DNA of 15,145 nucleotides from an uncultured Collinsella sp. (GTDB lineage: Bacteria; Actinomycetota; Coriobacteriia; Coriobacteriales; Coriobacteriaceae), in the NCBI GenBank assembly GCA_900757465.1, contig CAAENY010000066.1, forward strand, positions 1 to 15,145, read 5' to 3'. Of this stretch, positions 14,253 to 15,145 are shown one piece after another. Every line of letters starts with the position of its first letter. The stretch's first letter is position 1. Both the position numbers and the translations under genes were made by a program. The notes below the pieces were generated by a model. That model saw only the letters and a program-made list of their open reading frames with translations. It was not told where the DNA came from and searched no databases.

Positions 14253-15035
14253 ATGGCCGAACCCACGCTTTTGCCCGAGCGGCTTCAGTACCGCCCGACC
14301 AAGATCGAGCTCGACGAGAGCATCGAGAAGGCCAAGGCGACCCTTCTTAAGAAGATCAAGCGCTCGGTGTACGTCTACCGCGTTGACTGCGGCGGCTGCA
14401 ACGGCTGCGAGATTGAGATCTTCGGTTCCATCACGCCCGTCTTCGACGTCGAGCGCTTTGGCATCAAGGTCGTGCCTTCGCCCCGTCACGCCGATGTGCT
14501 GCTGTACACCGGTGCCGTGACGCGTGCCATGCGCATGCCGGCCCTGCGCGCCTTTGAGGCCGCGCCCGATCCCAAGATCGTGGTGTCCTATGGCGCGTGC
14601 GGCTGCACCGGCGGCATCTTCTACGACAACTACTGCGTTTGGGGCGGCACGGATAAGATTCTGCCGGTCGATGTCTACATCCCCGGCTGCCCGCCCAGCC
14701 CCGCGCAGACCGTCTACGGCTTTGCCATGGCACTTGGCCTGCTGGACCAAAAGCTCCATGCCGAGACCACGGTGGAGGCTGCCGGCGAGCAGGCCGATAT
14801 TCTGCACCCCGGCGTGCCGTACAAGCTGCGCGTTGCCATCGAGCGCGAGGCTCGCGCCATGAGCGGCTACCGTTACGGCCGCGACCTGGCCAACGAGTTT
14901 ATGGACACGCTCGAGGGCGCGCCCAAGGGCGATATCCGCGGTGCCATGGCGCTGCTCATCGACAAGCAGGACGATCCGCGCCGCGTCGAGGTGTACTCGG
15001 CGCTGCAGGATCTGGTGCTGGCCGGAGGTCACTAG
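14253..15035 (+). CDS. hyfI: Hydrogenase-4 small subunit, NuoB-like [4Fe-4S] protein
   Basis: The 260-residue protein (HycG/HyfI about 255) holds the cluster next to the [NiFe] site. The cysteine motifs are D-C46-G-G-C49-N-G-C52-E-I-E-I-F, Y-G-A-C116-G-C118-T-G-G and I-P-G-C146-P-P-S-P. The region from about residue 38 to 155 is very close to E. coli HycG, including S-P-R-H-A-D-V-L-L and C-V-W-G-G-T-D-K-I. AAGGAGG lies 7 nt before the ATG, 2 nt after hyfH. The second half, with R-E-A-R-A-M-S-G-Y-R-Y-G-R, also matches the family. Confidence 0.96.
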   Translation: MAEPTLLPERLQYRPTKIELDESIEKAKATLLKKIKRSVYVYRVDCGGCNGCEIEIFGSITPVFDVERFGIKVVPSPRHADVLLYTGAVTRAMRMPALRAFEAAPDPKIVVSYGACGCTGGIFYDNYCVWGGTDKILPVDVYIPGCPPSPAQTVYGFAMALGLLDQKLHAETTVEAAGEQADILHPGVPYKLRVAIEREARAMSGYRYGRDLANEFMDTLEGAPKGDIRGAMALLIDKQDDPRRVEVYSALQDLVLAGGH

Positions 15036-15145
15036 ATGGAGCTCACGGACCGCTCTGGTTACTTTGCGGGTCCCGGTATGCTCGGCGGCTCCTTTGGCGA
15101 TGCCTCGCGCGCAAGCGACGAGGCCGCCGAGGGCGTCGCCGACCC
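15036..15145 (+). CDS. Partial gene of unknown function at the operon end (N-terminus only)
   Basis: An ATG directly follows the hyfI stop codon, with GGAGG (15024-15028) 7 nt upstream, and the frame stays open for 36 codons to the window edge. The visible residues (M-E-L-T-D-R-S-G-Y-F-A-G-P-G-M-L-G-G-S-F-G and an acidic Ala-rich stretch) are not enough for me to recognise a family. By position, a hydrogenase accessory protein such as HycH/HyfJ or the HycI endopeptidase would be expected, but the sequence does not show this. Confidence 0.7.
   Translation, partial: MELTDRSGYFAGPGMLGGSFGDASRASDEAAEGVAD

Overview
The window is high-GC bacterial DNA with strong G/C bias at third codon positions. 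It most likely comes from an anaerobic actinobacterium of the Coriobacteriia (Collinsella-like); this assignment rests on base composition and gene style and is not proven. Most of it (about 1.58 kb to the right edge) is one long plus-strand operon for a selenocysteine-dependent formate hydrogenlyase of the Hyf (FHL-2, hydrogenase-4, group 4a [NiFe]) type.

Layout. Positions 1-382 hold no convincing gene, but contain a perfect 22-bp inverted repeat (269-290/316-337). At 383-1154 on the minus strand lies a two-gene toxin-antitoxin-like module: a RelB/DinJ-type antitoxin followed, with an 8-bp overlap, by a PIN-domain protein whose active site looks incomplete. Positions 1155-1582 are a comparatively AT-rich divergent intergenic region carrying two dyads, one of which (1380-1405) is a perfect 11-bp inverted repeat with a 4-nt spacer. 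From 1583 the operon runs hydN-like four-cluster ferredoxin, fdhF (in-frame UGA at codon 140), hyfA, hyfB, hyfC, hyfD, hyfE, hyfF, hyfG, hyfH, hyfI, and the first 36 codons of a further gene cut by the window edge. From hyfA onward the genes overlap or are at most 17 bp apart, and most have clear purine-rich ribosome binding sites. The two larger gaps (hydN-fdhF and fdhF-hyfA) each carry a dyad: a perfect 16-bp palindrome and a terminator-like GC-rich stem.

How the genes work together. FdhF oxidises formate to CO2. Electrons pass through its own [4Fe-4S] cluster and the polyferredoxin subunits HydN and HyfA to HyfH and HyfI, then to the [NiFe] site of HyfG, where protons are reduced to H2. 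HyfC anchors the hydrophilic arm to the membrane. HyfB, HyfD and HyfF are three antiporter-like (NuoL/M/N) subunits and HyfE is a small NuoK-like subunit, so the membrane arm is larger than that of E. coli FHL-1 and could couple H2 evolution to ion translocation. The gene order A-B-C-D-E-F-G-H-I is the same as in the E. coli hyf operon, but fdhF and hydN are built into the front of the operon. No transcriptional activator gene and no sigma-54 type -24/-12 element was seen in the window.
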